Below, piece after piece: positions 37,747 through 46,201 of a stretch of 64,000 nucleotides of DNA. Source of the DNA: Ricordea florida (Eukaryota > Cnidaria > Anthozoa > Corallimorpharia > Ricordeidae); the NCBI GenBank assembly GCA_949710005.1, contig OX453274.1, forward strand, positions 28,123,240-28,187,239. The letters run 5' to 3'. A model generated the notes under the pieces. The model worked only from the letters and a program-made list of their open reading frames with translations. It was not told the origin of the DNA and made no database searches. The position numbers and the translations under genes were made by a program. How positions within the stretch are numbered: position 1 is the first letter of the stretch; each line of letters starts with the position of its first letter.

Positions 37747-39294
37747 CTACCGAAATAGATACCAAGCTAATCCACCCGCGACAACTGCCAATGCTAATAT
37801 ATTCTTTTCATGCTGCGTTGAGTCAATATTATTTTCAGCGGAGCTGGTACTGCGGATTTCTTGTTTCGTCGAGTCTGGTTTTGGTTTCGTTTCAGTTCTA
37901 TGAGGTAACTTTAACTTTGAAGATCCTAAGTTATGACTTATTCCAACCTGTTTTGCTTCAGTGTTTAGGGAATTATTCACACCAAAATTCATATCATTAC
38001 TCGCTTTCATGAGTTTGTTATTAAAACCTGTCACGCTTTCAGTGTTGATTATCATATTACTCGGCATCAACCACACGCCAGGAGCAATAGCTAAATCAAG
38101 CCGTAATTTCGCTTCCTGTACAGCTAATTGATATCTTTGAATCGAACTAGAAATGTCATTCTCGATCACACTACTTTCAAATAAAGCCAAGAATTCTTGT
38201 TGTGTTTCGATTGCGCCACCGCCATTACCGTAAATTGAATTTCTTGTGTTAACTTGTGCGCCCAATATGCAGTAAACAAAAGCTTCAGCGGATCGATTCA
38301 ATCTACCAAGTCCGGCTTTAGTGAGCCCATGTCCTCTTGTTGGGATAAACCAGGCATATTTGTAATCAGCAAAGTCATCATTACGGATAAATGAAATGAG
38401 ATTACCCTTTTCCTTCTTTCCACCTTCATCAGCGAATTTATTACCTTCACCGGGCCATTGATCCGCTTCAACATCATAATTCCTTACAATATGTACATTT
38501 TGATATCCCCCTCCTTTTCCACGATATCCTGCACCATAATCAAGGAATATATCTCCCAATCCGCCGTTTCTACCCCCTTTCCATCTAAAATCGGAATTAT
38601 TGGCAATTCCAAATTCTGCACACAATCGTTGATATGCAACTTTACTATAAGGATTATTATTTATTACAAAAGGTTGCTCATCGGGTAAGGGAAGACTCAA
38701 TTCATATAATATCCGCCTTATTGTGAAATATATATGAAACTTTATGAAGCTATTTACTACTCTGGGATAATTTAGACTTTCAAAAGGACTTATACCGCAA
38801 CCAGATGTTGCACACCAAACTGCAAAGTTAAGTTGTTGAGGCCAATAATTCATATCAGGGGAGTTCAACCATTTTCTACTTTGTTTTCCAGATTTGAATG
38901 TTACAACTTGAGATTTAAATATGTTTCTCATCTTTGCTGTGAATTTCTTAGTATTTGAAACATATATATCCAGATAGGTTAGCATTTTTGTTATATCAGT
39001 TGAAAAGTCATCAAATTTAATAGCAGGTATTGGATAAGATTGGTTGGTTATGGATAAACTTTTTGGAAAAGAAATCAACTCACTGTCATCCAATCCTAAA
39101 TCTTTCCATAAAAGTTTTTTCAAACTTGGTGATAGATTATCAGTCCATGTTTTTCCAGTAGGATCATCATTTGACATTATTGTTGTGCCATCAACTTTCC
39201 AACTTATGTATCCACCATACGGATCAGATATAACTTCAAATTGACTTTGATCAGCCTTTGGATATTTATTTCTGAAATCATTGAATAATGACAT
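37747..39294 (-). CDS. C-terminally anchored conserved protein, 515 aa (Maverick 2)
   Basis: Homologue of the 536-aa protein of Maverick 1. Residues 1-65 are a YPNA-type domain (KYPKADQSQF to LWKDLG). Conserved middle: FTAKMRNIFKSQ, WPQQLNFAVWCATSGCG, RGHGLTKAGLGRLNRS, AQVNTRNSI, FESSVIENDI and APGVWLMPSNMIINTES. A Pro/Ser/Lys-rich linker leads to one C-terminal hydrophobic helix (ILALAVVAGGLAWYL), so the bulk would face one side of a membrane. Start ATG at 39292-39294, motif CTTTTAAA 21-28 nt upstream. Unknown function, probably structural. Confidence 0.75.
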   Translation of the reverse strand: MSLFNDFRNKYPKADQSQFEVISDPYGGYISWKVDGTTIMSNDDPTGKTWTDNLSPSLKKLLWKDLGLDDSELISFPKSLSITNQSYPIPAIKFDDFSTDITKMLTYLDIYVSNTKKFTAKMRNIFKSQVVTFKSGKQSRKWLNSPDMNYWPQQLNFAVWCATSGCGISPFESLNYPRVVNSFIKFHIYFTIRRILYELSLPLPDEQPFVINNNPYSKVAYQRLCAEFGIANNSDFRWKGGRNGGLGDIFLDYGAGYRGKGGGYQNVHIVRNYDVEADQWPGEGNKFADEGGKKEKGNLISFIRNDDFADYKYAWFIPTRGHGLTKAGLGRLNRSAEAFVYCILGAQVNTRNSIYGNGGGAIETQQEFLALFESSVIENDISSSIQRYQLAVQEAKLRLDLAIAPGVWLMPSNMIINTESVTGFNNKLMKASNDMNFGVNNSLNTEAKQVGISHNLGSSKLKLPHRTETKPKPDSTKQEIRSTSSAENNIDSTQHEKNILALAVVAGGLAWYLFR

Positions 39295-39314
39295 TTTTTG
39301 TTCATAACATGTTG

Positions 39315-39322
39315 CTTTTAAA
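39315..39322 (-). promoter_or_regulatory. promoter motif, 515-aa gene (Maverick 2)
   Basis: TTTAAAAG, 21-28 nt upstream of the ATG. Confidence 0.6.
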
Positions 39323-39358
39323 TAACCTCTTTTCTAATACCAGCATAACAATTCCATC

Positions 39359-40000
39359 CTACTGGCGTTCTCTCAAATGAAAATTTCCAAGTTCGGGACT
39401 GGTTAACTCCTTTATAATTTCCGCTCGAACCTCTGTTCTTATCTGATTCATATTTAAGTTTTTTTCCCCATCTTTCCTGTTTTTCTGTCGGATTTCGAGT
39501 TTTAGTTTTTCAAACTTATCCACCTCTGATAAAATTAATGAAAATTCTTGATCGGATATAGCGTTATCTTTTAGAGCCTTTGAAACCAAGTCGTGAATAG
39601 TGTTTACTTTTGCTTTTGCCAAAGAAACTGTCTGTTCATGTTTACTAACTTTATGTGAAAGTTTTTTAGAAGCCGAACCGAATCCAACCGATATTACCCC
39701 ACAAATTCCTCCCACTGCACCTAATGGGATACCAACAGCAGCACCAAACCCAGTAAGGGAGGTTCCAAGCCCACTTGCAGATAGGATAACTGAAATCACT
39801 CCACTACTAACACTTATTTTTGTAAATATACCTCTCGCACGATTATACTTTTTTCTAACATCTTCGTAATGTTTAATTTCCTTCTCAAGATTTTGTAGTA
39901 CTTCGCATGCCTTTTGTAGTCTGAAATTAACAGTCTGAAATGAGGAACTCGGGTCTGAATTAACAGACGCATTAGGATAAATTCTATTGTAGTCATCCAT
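39359..40000 (-). CDS. Gly-rich hydrophobic coiled-coil protein, 213 aa (Maverick 2)
   Basis: Coiled coil (VLQNLEKEIKHYEDVRKKYN), then a Gly/Ala/Ser-rich hydrophobic region (SASGLGTSLTGFGAAVGIPL), then a helical C-terminus. Matches the 205-aa protein of Maverick 1 closely. Motif TCTTTAGA (plus strand) 27-34 nt from the start. The likely role is membrane association within the particle. Confidence 0.7.
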   Translation of the reverse strand: MDDYNRIYPNASVNSDPSSSFQTVNFRLQKACEVLQNLEKEIKHYEDVRKKYNRARGIFTKISVSSGVISVILSASGLGTSLTGFGAAVGIPLGAVGGICGVISVGFGSASKKLSHKVSKHEQTVSLAKAKVNTIHDLVSKALKDNAISDQEFSLILSEVDKFEKLKLEIRQKNRKDGEKNLNMNQIRTEVRAEIIKELTSPELGNFHLRERQ

Positions 40001-40026
40001 ATTGTATTTTACTGATCAACATGATA

Positions 40027-40034
40027 TCTTTAGA
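40027..40034 (-). promoter_or_regulatory. promoter motif, 213-aa gene (Maverick 2)
   Basis: TCTAAAGA, 27-34 nt upstream of the ATG. Confidence 0.65.
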
Positions 40035-40060
40035 CCTTTTAGGACCGTGGGATGGTTTTG

Positions 40061-41296
40061 TTATCTACTCTTCTTTACCCTTTCCACAAAATATAGAACC
40101 ACAGACATTATTAACAACCAAGCATTCTTACCTAAAAATCCAATTACTTCACCAGCTGTTTTGAATAAAAAGCTAACTATTGCTCCAATCATTCCTGGCA
40201 ATATTTCACCAAGTTTTTTACCTATATTTTTCAATCCATTACCAACACCTTTACCTAATGTGGATAGGCCTTTGGAAAGATTAGAAATTATTACACCAAT
40301 AACAACACCTACAGCACTCACAACTGCAAATACTGTAAAACCATACTTTTTGAAGATGTACTTCACACGCTCTCGTAATGGCAGATTTTTAATTATTTCT
40401 TCATTTTTACTATACAGATCATCTAATTGTTCTTGGTTGTAAATAATACTCTTTCTTGATAGTTCTAGAAATTTATCAACTTCAGCTTGTAATCTTTCAT
40501 TACCGCGTTCTAACATTGTTAAATTTGACTGCTGCTTCTTATACTTATTTATTTCATCTTTGTATCGATTCAATTCAACTCTAAGTTTATCAATCTGTTC
40601 TTTAGCAAATAGCTTATATTTATCAGACTCATGCAAATAGCTTTCAGTTTTCGCAATTCTGGTTTGTTGTTTTTCAATCATAGCTTTCAACTCTTCTATT
40701 TCCCTTGTATCATATTGTTCCATCTCATTTTTACCTTTTTCTAAAAGTGATTTTAACTCAGCTATTTCATTATTTAAATCCCTAATTTTTTTATTTTTTT
40801 CATTCAATTGTGATGAAAGATCATAATTTATTTCCACAACTTCTTCTGCTTTTTTTCCTAGAGCTTCTTTAATTGTTTTTGGTAATTTTTTGTTCACGTC
40901 ACCATTCCTATCGAATAAATCATACCATACAATTTTCCTAGGATCACTGCGCGGGATTGCAACTGTTATTTTACCCCACTCATTATATTTGAAAAGAAAA
41001 TTAGGTTCAGCATTTGGAAATTTATTTAAAATATCTCTCAACACTTCATCTTTTTCTTTTTCCATAGCATTCATCTCTATTTCTTCACTTGTTAATTGTG
41101 TATATCCTGATTTGGTTTTAGGTCTAGCCCCATCCTTCTCATAATCCCTACCACCAAATGAAGTTTCTACCTCCGCATCATCAGGGTTAATTACACTAGT
41201 GGTGGATGATATTGTTTCCATTTGAATTGTTTCTTTATCATCATCGCCTAGATCAGTTGTTTTAAATTTTGGTATTAATGGTTCTTCTTCTTCCAT
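40061..41296 (-). CDS. coiled-coil membrane protein with YPNA-type domain, 411 aa (Maverick 2)
   Basis: Acidic N-terminus, then a YPNA-type domain (NKFPNAEPNFLFKYNEWG to LPKTIKEALGK), then a coiled coil of about 140 residues, then a C-terminal hydrophobic half that is nearly identical to Maverick 1 (KYGFTVFAVVSAVGVVIG, LGEILPGMIGAIVSFLFK, LLIMSVVLYFVE). Conservation is much higher in the membrane half than in the coiled coil. Start ATG at 41294-41296 with TTTAAAGA 25-32 nt upstream. Confidence 0.72.
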   Translation of the reverse strand: MEEEEPLIPKFKTTDLGDDDKETIQMETISSTTSVINPDDAEVETSFGGRDYEKDGARPKTKSGYTQLTSEEIEMNAMEKEKDEVLRDILNKFPNAEPNFLFKYNEWGKITVAIPRSDPRKIVWYDLFDRNGDVNKKLPKTIKEALGKKAEEVVEINYDLSSQLNEKNKKIRDLNNEIAELKSLLEKGKNEMEQYDTREIEELKAMIEKQQTRIAKTESYLHESDKYKLFAKEQIDKLRVELNRYKDEINKYKKQQSNLTMLERGNERLQAEVDKFLELSRKSIIYNQEQLDDLYSKNEEIIKNLPLRERVKYIFKKYGFTVFAVVSAVGVVIGVIISNLSKGLSTLGKGVGNGLKNIGKKLGEILPGMIGAIVSFLFKTAGEVIGFLGKNAWLLIMSVVLYFVERVKKSR

Positions 41297-41320
41297 GATT
41301 TTTTACTCATCAGTAAGAAA

Positions 41321-41328
41321 TCTTTAAA
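41321..41328 (-). promoter_or_regulatory. promoter motif, 411-aa gene (Maverick 2)
   Basis: TTTAAAGA, 25-32 nt upstream of the ATG. Confidence 0.65.
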
Positions 41329-41344
41329 CTAGTCACGCAATTAA

Positions 41345-41737
41345 CTAAAAGAATTTACTTGCCATATAACCCAACACCAACATACCACCACCTACATATG
41401 CCATTTCACCCATCTTTTGATTTTCACTGGGTCTATAATAATCAGAGAATTTTGGTTCATGCATTTGACTATATAATTTCAAAGCTTCATCTGTATTCGA
41501 AATATTTTTTGACGCTTGATATTTTGCATCCTTTTGTTGTACTTTCCAATCAATTAGTTTCTGTCTATTTTCCTGATATGTAGCATAATCTTTTTGATAT
41601 TTTTCTAATGCTTTATCATGTCTTATTTTCTCTGTATCTGTTTTATCGCCTGAGAGATATTTTGCAAGATATGACCCCCCAACAAAGGCGGTTGCATTCA
41701 AAATAGCACCTCCAAACATCATTGCTATTGTTGCCAT
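41345..41737 (-). CDS. 130-aa membrane protein (Maverick 2)
   Basis: Two hydrophobic ends (GGAILNATAFVGGSYLAKYL and YVGGGMLVLGYMASKF) around a charged helix; motif FSDYYRPSENQ is shared with the other copies. It lies 2 bp from the stop of the 72-aa gene upstream. Confidence 0.7.
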   Translation of the reverse strand: MATIAMMFGGAILNATAFVGGSYLAKYLSGDKTDTEKIRHDKALEKYQKDYATYQENRQKLIDWKVQQKDAKYQASKNISNTDEALKLYSQMHEPKFSDYYRPSENQKMGEMAYVGGGMLVLGYMASKFF

Positions 41738-41739
41738 GT

Positions 41740-41958
41740 TTAATTTGGTAAAATCTTTTGATCCTCTAAATATGTTTTTAGGTACATACTACCCGACAAT
41801 ACAACCACCCATTTAGCATAGTTTGTAATACTTGAGGAGGGGTCGTTCATAAATGATTCTCTCATGGCCTTTTTAGCTACATATCCAACTAAAGCTGCCA
41901 ACCCAATAAGGACTGCTGAATCAGTAACAGTTTTCACAAGTTTGTTTTCAGTTGACAT
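41740..41958 (-). CDS. 72-aa membrane protein (Maverick 2)
   Basis: Almost the same sequence as the Maverick 1 protein: NKLVKTVTDSAVLIGL, then a glycine-containing hydrophobic segment, then YAKWVVVLSGSMYLK and the end KILPN. Small double-spanning membrane protein. Motif TTTAAAGA 26-33 nt upstream. Confidence 0.72.
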   Translation of the reverse strand: MSTENKLVKTVTDSAVLIGLAALVGYVAKKAMRESFMNDPSSSITNYAKWVVVLSGSMYLKTYLEDQKILPN

Positions 41959-41983
41959 AATTTTTTACTGTATCATTAAGAAA

Positions 41984-41991
41984 TCTTTAAA
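41984..41991 (-). promoter_or_regulatory. promoter motif, 72-aa gene (Maverick 2)
   Basis: TTTAAAGA, 26-33 nt upstream of the ATG. The stretch between motif and ATG (TTACTGATG-like) also resembles that of the 411-aa gene. Confidence 0.65.
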
Positions 41992-42003
41992 CTACTTATT
42001 TTC

Positions 42004-42411
42004 TTATAACATTCCTATTTTTGGAATCTGTGTTGGTGGTTGTGGTATGGGGATATTTTGGGGTGGTGATGTTCTGTTTTCCTTAGGGTCTTTTTTATAA
42101 TATCTCATAAACATATCAAATGCTGTAAACCCTATTCCAACAATAGATAAAACAGTGGTAAAAGATAGCTCTGGAAGCCATGCTTTAGGCTCACTCTCTT
42201 CATTTTTAATCTCCTCTTGTTCCTTTTCACGCTTCATTTCCCTAGCTAATGCTTCTCTAGCTTTTTTATTACGTTCTGCTAGTTTCTTACCAGCTGCAAC
42301 CTTTTTAGGATCTTTCTCTTTATTTTTAGGATCTTTCTTTTCAGGTGCTGGATCCATTGTAATTTGTTCAACTTCTGCTCCTCCTTCACTTCGTTCAGTT
42401 CTGTCAGACAT
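42004..42411 (-). CDS. 135-aa basic membrane protein (Maverick 2)
   Basis: Acidic start, basic block DPKKVAAGKKLAERNKKARE, a hydrophobic helix (FTTVLSIVGIGFTAFDMFM) and a Pro-rich tail. Homologous to 26550. Motif TCTAAAGA 28-35 nt upstream overlaps the stop of the small gene at 42442. Confidence 0.7.
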   Translation of the reverse strand: MSDRTERSEGGAEVEQITMDPAPEKKDPKNKEKDPKKVAAGKKLAERNKKAREALAREMKREKEQEEIKNEESEPKAWLPELSFTTVLSIVGIGFTAFDMFMRYYKKDPKENRTSPPQNIPIPQPPTQIPKIGML

Positions 42412-42438
42412 TATTATTTTATTTCACAAAGTAAAGAA

Positions 42439-42446
42439 TCTTTAGA
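42439..42446 (-). promoter_or_regulatory. promoter motif, 135-aa gene (Maverick 2)
   Basis: TCTAAAGA, 28-35 nt upstream of the ATG, overlapping the stop of the 43-aa gene. Confidence 0.65.
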
Positions 42447-42573
42447 TTCCTTTAGGATCGCGAATCAAATCAGTATCTGGATAAGTTTTTCTTGCATCCC
42501 TGCGTATTTGTTCTTTTAGCGTCTCAATATCTTTTATAATTTCTTTAAATTTTTGGTTTTTATGATCAATCAT
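42442..42573 (-). CDS. 43-aa small protein (Maverick 2)
   Basis: A short ORF with ATG at 42571-42573: a charged helix containing IIKDIETLKEQIRRDARK and the tail YPDTDLIRDPKG. It fills the gap between the 135-aa and 171-aa genes and has its own TTTAAAAA-type motif 22-29 nt upstream (42595-42602), the same spacing as neighbouring genes. Maverick 1 lacks it. Function unknown. Confidence 0.55.
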   Translation of the reverse strand: MIDHKNQKFKEIIKDIETLKEQIRRDARKTYPDTDLIRDPKGI

Positions 42574-42594
42574 CCTTTTAACATCTGCAATAAG

Positions 42595-42602
42595 TTTTTA
42601 AA
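42595..42602 (-). promoter_or_regulatory. promoter motif, 43-aa gene (Maverick 2)
   Basis: TTTAAAAA, 22-29 nt upstream of the ATG. It supports the reality of this short gene. Confidence 0.5.
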
Positions 42603-42663
42603 GCTTTTTGATTTTCAATTTCCATATCTCTTTTATATTATACCAACATTATTTATTTTGTAT

Positions 42664-43179
42664 TCAGTTGTGTTCAGTAGCCTCCTCTGTTGTGTTAGAA
42701 TTATCTATATTTTTACTTGTAACTTGTTGTATTTTACCTATTTTAATGTGCTTAGCAACCTGGAATAGCCCGCTAGCAAGTGCTGCCAATCTTCCTGCTT
42801 TTAATGCTAATAGGCCTACAATGTTTGTAAGTTCACGATTAACCAAATCATCATTCTTCAAATCTTTACAAAGAGCTTCTATATCATCCACGGGAACCAT
42901 GTAAGAAATGACTTGAGAAACTAATTGAAGAGATGAATCTACCAATCCACCACTAATTTTCTTACCCAATACTGCTTGATAACGATTATAATATTTTTCA
43001 ATGTCTTTTACTGATAATTGTTTTACATCACCCAGACTCATATCAACTCCCAAATATTCCTTTGTAGTTCCAAGAGCCGCGAGAATAGCCAATGATTCTT
43101 GTTTTATTTCAACTTCATTATTATAATTATCTTTTACCTCAGTCTTTTCTTCTTCAATATAATCTTCAACTTCTGCCAT
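42664..43179 (-). CDS. 171-aa conserved protein (Maverick 2)
   Basis: Homologue of the 185-aa protein at 26998: SLAILAALGTTKEYLG, YYNRYQAVLGKKISGGLVDS, then NIVGLLALKAGRLAALASGL and VAKHIKIGK. Helical, with a moderately hydrophobic part near the C-terminus. Located next to the packaging ATPase. No known domain. Confidence 0.7.
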   Translation of the reverse strand: MAEVEDYIEEEKTEVKDNYNNEVEIKQESLAILAALGTTKEYLGVDMSLGDVKQLSVKDIEKYYNRYQAVLGKKISGGLVDSSLQLVSQVISYMVPVDDIEALCKDLKNDDLVNRELTNIVGLLALKAGRLAALASGLFQVAKHIKIGKIQQVTSKNIDNSNTTEEATEHN

Positions 43180-43206
43180 TTTACAATTTTCTTACATACA
43201 GTCAGG

Positions 43207-43214
43207 TCTTTAAG
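43207..43214 (-). promoter_or_regulatory. promoter motif, 171-aa gene (Maverick 2)
   Basis: CTTAAAGA, 28-35 nt upstream of the ATG. Confidence 0.6.
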
Positions 43215-43285
43215 CCCGTTAGGGTCCTGCTAGGCGTAAAATTTATAACTTCAGGCTGCTCCCTTTGGTCGAGTTCCGCACTTCG

Positions 43286-43912
43286 CTACGCTACGTTTGG
43301 AACTTCCAAATAGCAATTAAATGGGTGTCGTAAAGATAAACAAAGTCTAGAATATTTTTCATTTTTTAATAATTGAACAAATTTTTTACTAGTTTCAGGT
43401 TCTAAATCACCACCATAATCTTCGAAAAACATCTTCATACCTTTTTGCGATGGGTTATGGAAAGTAACAACACAGGCTACATTTTCACGGAATGGTTTTG
43501 CTATTGAAGTTAATTGTTGAGTTAGAACCCAAACTGATAATCCATGATGTCTTCCAGAGAATGCTAAATCAATAAACTTGTTTGATCGTTTTTTCAAATC
43601 ATTAGAAACGGCACAATCATCTAAAATTATTAATGTATTTGTTCCAGAGAATAAAGTTTGGCAATCAGTTAACAATTCATTAATCTCATCAACGTTACTA
43701 GAATCGGGCGATAATACATAGAATCTCTTATCTCCGATAGCAAAATTATGATAGGTTTTATTTTTAGCATAAGTTGGGCATATTAAAACAATGTATTCAA
43801 AAACTTTTCGGAATGGACCTCGGAGTTGATCAATTATGTACTTTGTCTTTCCACAATTTGTCGGGCCAGTTATAATGCAATGAAAAGGAATTTTATCTCT
43901 TAATTCTTCCAT
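43286..43912 (-). CDS. genome packaging ATPase, A32/FtsK-HerA type (Maverick 2)
   Basis: 208 aa, differing only modestly from the Maverick 1 enzyme. Walker A GPTNCGKTKYIIDQ, Walker B TLIILDDCA, then RSNKFIDLAFSGRHHGLSVW and TQQLTS. Motor for loading DNA into the capsid. It lies 12 bp from the stop of the capsid gene. Its promoter motif would be within that gene's 3' end (ATCTTAAG at about 43936). Confidence 0.92.
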   Translation of the reverse strand: MEELRDKIPFHCIITGPTNCGKTKYIIDQLRGPFRKVFEYIVLICPTYAKNKTYHNFAIGDKRFYVLSPDSSNVDEINELLTDCQTLFSGTNTLIILDDCAVSNDLKKRSNKFIDLAFSGRHHGLSVWVLTQQLTSIAKPFRENVACVVTFHNPSQKGMKMFFEDYGGDLEPETSKKFVQLLKNEKYSRLCLSLRHPFNCYLEVPNVA

Positions 43913-43924
43913 CTTTTCTTTTAA

Positions 43925-45166
43925 CTAATACATGATTGATCTTAAGTTTGAATTCATAACCTCCATTAATGCATCAGCTACCACAAACATGTAACAAGTC
44001 ATAATACCAGACCCACTAACTTTTCTCTTCATTTCTATTTTTACACCATCCTGTGCGTTATTTAAGGCCAGACCTCCTCCGTGAATACCATTATCTGGGT
44101 GAGTTCTCAAATCTAACCACAGAGCAAACTTTTTACTATAAAAATCCTTTTCCTTTACCGACCAAAGGGAAGAACCACTGAAACGTTTCTTTATCGACTC
44201 CCATAGGTCTGAAGGTACCATTCCCTTAGAGTAGAAACGATTTGGTACACCATTAACATCGATATTGATTGAGGTGATACCTGGATTGAAAAAATTCTCA
44301 GAATCTCGAGCTCCTTCACCATATGGTAATGTAAACAAACATAATATCCCAGTAATTGACCTTCTAGGTAGATTAATATGCTGGTTTATAACGCTGTCTG
44401 TAGGTCTGGATATGGTGAAAGTTTTGTGTAGAGTTACATTCTCATAAAAGAACCCCTTTCCAACCTGATAAGCTGCTTGTGCCTCACGGGCTAAGTATTC
44501 GCTTGATATACAAGAATATTCCAACTCAAGGTTTGTTATTTTGTATTTTGGGGTCTTTGTCTTGTCAGAATAAACAACAATATCGTTAACTGGAGCTAGT
44601 GTAATCTCAAAGATTATTTGATGATCTAATGCCTTTGGGTAGAAAACTCCATGATCGTTGAGAATAGGATGATTTAGTGGGATATGGTACTTGGTGTTGT
44701 GTACTACTGCAAGTGCTACTTCCTTTGCATCTGTGTCTACCTTATCACCTGCATTTGTCCGTAGCTTCCTCATGTTTTCAGAAGAAATACCTTGTTTTAA
44801 TCTATCCTCCCGTTCTTCCTCTGTTAAGAATAAGTCATGGTAGGTTTGAAATAGATCGTATCTTTGAGTATCCTGTAGTGTTTCACCTCCAAAAAGAACC
44901 TTTAGTCTGGATACAAGGTTACTACCTACATTATTCACTAGGGTGTTATCTTCATGCCCTTCAACAGTCAAGTTAAATACTAGAGATACACTTCCTGGTA
45001 CAATCACTAAATTTTCAGAAAGTTTAGGAATATTTATATATAGTGTTTCTCCCGGATTAGCTGATGATGGGTTTAGCGTAATTCTATGCAATGTTGATTC
45101 CGATTTCAAACCGAGTGGCTCTCTTGGAATCCTGTTTGGGTTAATTTTTTCAGATACGTTTGTCAT
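43925..45166 (-). CDS. putative double-jelly-roll major capsid protein (Maverick 2)
   Basis: 413 aa, closely similar to the capsid candidate of Maverick 1, with LYINIPKLSENLVIVPGSVS, LKVLFGGETLQDTQRYDL, NHPILNDHGVFYPKAL, YLAREAQAAYQVGKGFFY and the C-terminal DALMEVMNSNLRS. Strand-rich, no membrane segment. TTTAAAGA 27-34 nt upstream overlaps the ATG of the divergent integrase gene. Capsid identity is inferred from position beside ATPase and integrase and from length. Confidence 0.65.
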   Translation of the reverse strand: MTNVSEKINPNRIPREPLGLKSESTLHRITLNPSSANPGETLYINIPKLSENLVIVPGSVSLVFNLTVEGHEDNTLVNNVGSNLVSRLKVLFGGETLQDTQRYDLFQTYHDLFLTEEEREDRLKQGISSENMRKLRTNAGDKVDTDAKEVALAVVHNTKYHIPLNHPILNDHGVFYPKALDHQIIFEITLAPVNDIVVYSDKTKTPKYKITNLELEYSCISSEYLAREAQAAYQVGKGFFYENVTLHKTFTISRPTDSVINQHINLPRRSITGILCLFTLPYGEGARDSENFFNPGITSINIDVNGVPNRFYSKGMVPSDLWESIKKRFSGSSLWSVKEKDFYSKKFALWLDLRTHPDNGIHGGGLALNNAQDGVKIEMKRKVSGSGIMTCYMFVVADALMEVMNSNLRSIMY

Positions 45167-45192
45167 ATTTATTTTAAGGAAGTGCGGGGTAA

Positions 45193-45200
45193 TCTTTAAA
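45193..45200 (-). promoter_or_regulatory. promoter motif, capsid gene (Maverick 2)
   Basis: TTTAAAGA, 27-34 nt upstream of the ATG, touching the integrase ATG on the other strand, so the two genes share this tiny control region. Confidence 0.65.
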
Positions 45201-46201
45201 TGAGTAACGAAAACATATCCCGAAGGTTGTCGAAAATATATTATTCAACTGATGGTTATTGGAAAGGATATTCTGCGATTAATAAATTAGCTGAAAAATC
45301 AAAAGTAAGTGAAGATTTAGCAAAACAATGGCTTGAAAAACAGGCGATATGGCAAATCTATCTTCCGGCTCCCAAGCATATACCTAGACCACACTGGACC
45401 GTGGATAAACCGAATCAGATTCACCAAGCGGATTTATTATTTTTACCGCATGATATAGTTGGAAGAAAAACATATCGATATGCATTGGTTGTGATTGATG
45501 TGGCCTCGAGATACAAAGATGCTGAACCATTAACCTCAAAAGAAAGCAGAGAAATTTCAAATGCTTTTGAAAAAATATATTCTAGAAAAATGAAATATCC
45601 CAAAACATTAATGGTTGATCCAGGAAAAGAATTTATGGGCGCGGTTACAAAACTTATTAATTACCATAATGTAAAAATCCAAAGAAGTGAAGCTGGAAAC
45701 CATAGAGCTCAAGCATTTGTTGAAAGAGCAAACAGAACATTAAGCGAACGATTATTTAGTCATCAATATGCACAAGAAATGATTAGTGATGAAAGGTCAA
45801 GAGTATGGGTAAAAAGATTACCAGATATTATAAAAACTTTGAATAATACGCCAACTAGAATAACCGGTAAAGAACCTGATGATGCTATAAAACTGAAAGA
45901 AGTTTATATTGAACCAAAAAATTACCTACGGGAGGTGGGTCTTGATGAGGTTAGACTACCATCTTATGTTAAAGTTAGATACTTACTTTCTCCTGGTGAA
46001 CTTGAGGGCGGTGAAAAAAGGCGGGCTACAGATCCTATTTGGAGTATTAAAGTTTTTGATATTTATAAAAGTGTGATTTCACCTAATCAACCGGTTTTAT
46101 ATTATTTAATAGATGGCCCAAGACGAGGTTTTGTAAGAGAAGAAATTCAAGTTGTACCATTTGATACTGAACTTCCACCTGATTCTGTTTTTAGACTATA
46201 A
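45200..46201 (+). CDS. retrovirus-like integrase (Maverick 2)
   Basis: 333 aa. N-terminal helical part (WKGYSAINKLAEKSKVSE), then DDE core: Asp in HQADLLFLPHD, Asp in LMVDPGKEFMG, Glu in AQAFVERANR. C-terminal DNA-binding-like module (VRYLLSPGELEGG to VLYYLIDGPRRGF). The start codon overlaps the capsid gene's promoter motif, and its last 55 bp overlap the end of the convergent polymerase gene. Intact, so probably functional. The Maverick 0 copy of the same gene is the target of this element. Confidence 0.93.
   Translation: MSNENISRRLSKIYYSTDGYWKGYSAINKLAEKSKVSEDLAKQWLEKQAIWQIYLPAPKHIPRPHWTVDKPNQIHQADLLFLPHDIVGRKTYRYALVVIDVASRYKDAEPLTSKESREISNAFEKIYSRKMKYPKTLMVDPGKEFMGAVTKLINYHNVKIQRSEAGNHRAQAFVERANRTLSERLFSHQYAQEMISDERSRVWVKRLPDIIKTLNNTPTRITGKEPDDAIKLKEVYIEPKNYLREVGLDEVRLPSYVKVRYLLSPGELEGGEKRRATDPIWSIKVFDIYKSVISPNQPVLYYLIDGPRRGFVREEIQVVPFDTELPPDSVFRL

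Noticed and set aside
40002-40442. 146-codon ORF on the plus strand
   Set aside because: It is the shadow of the conserved coiled-coil membrane protein gene on the other strand.
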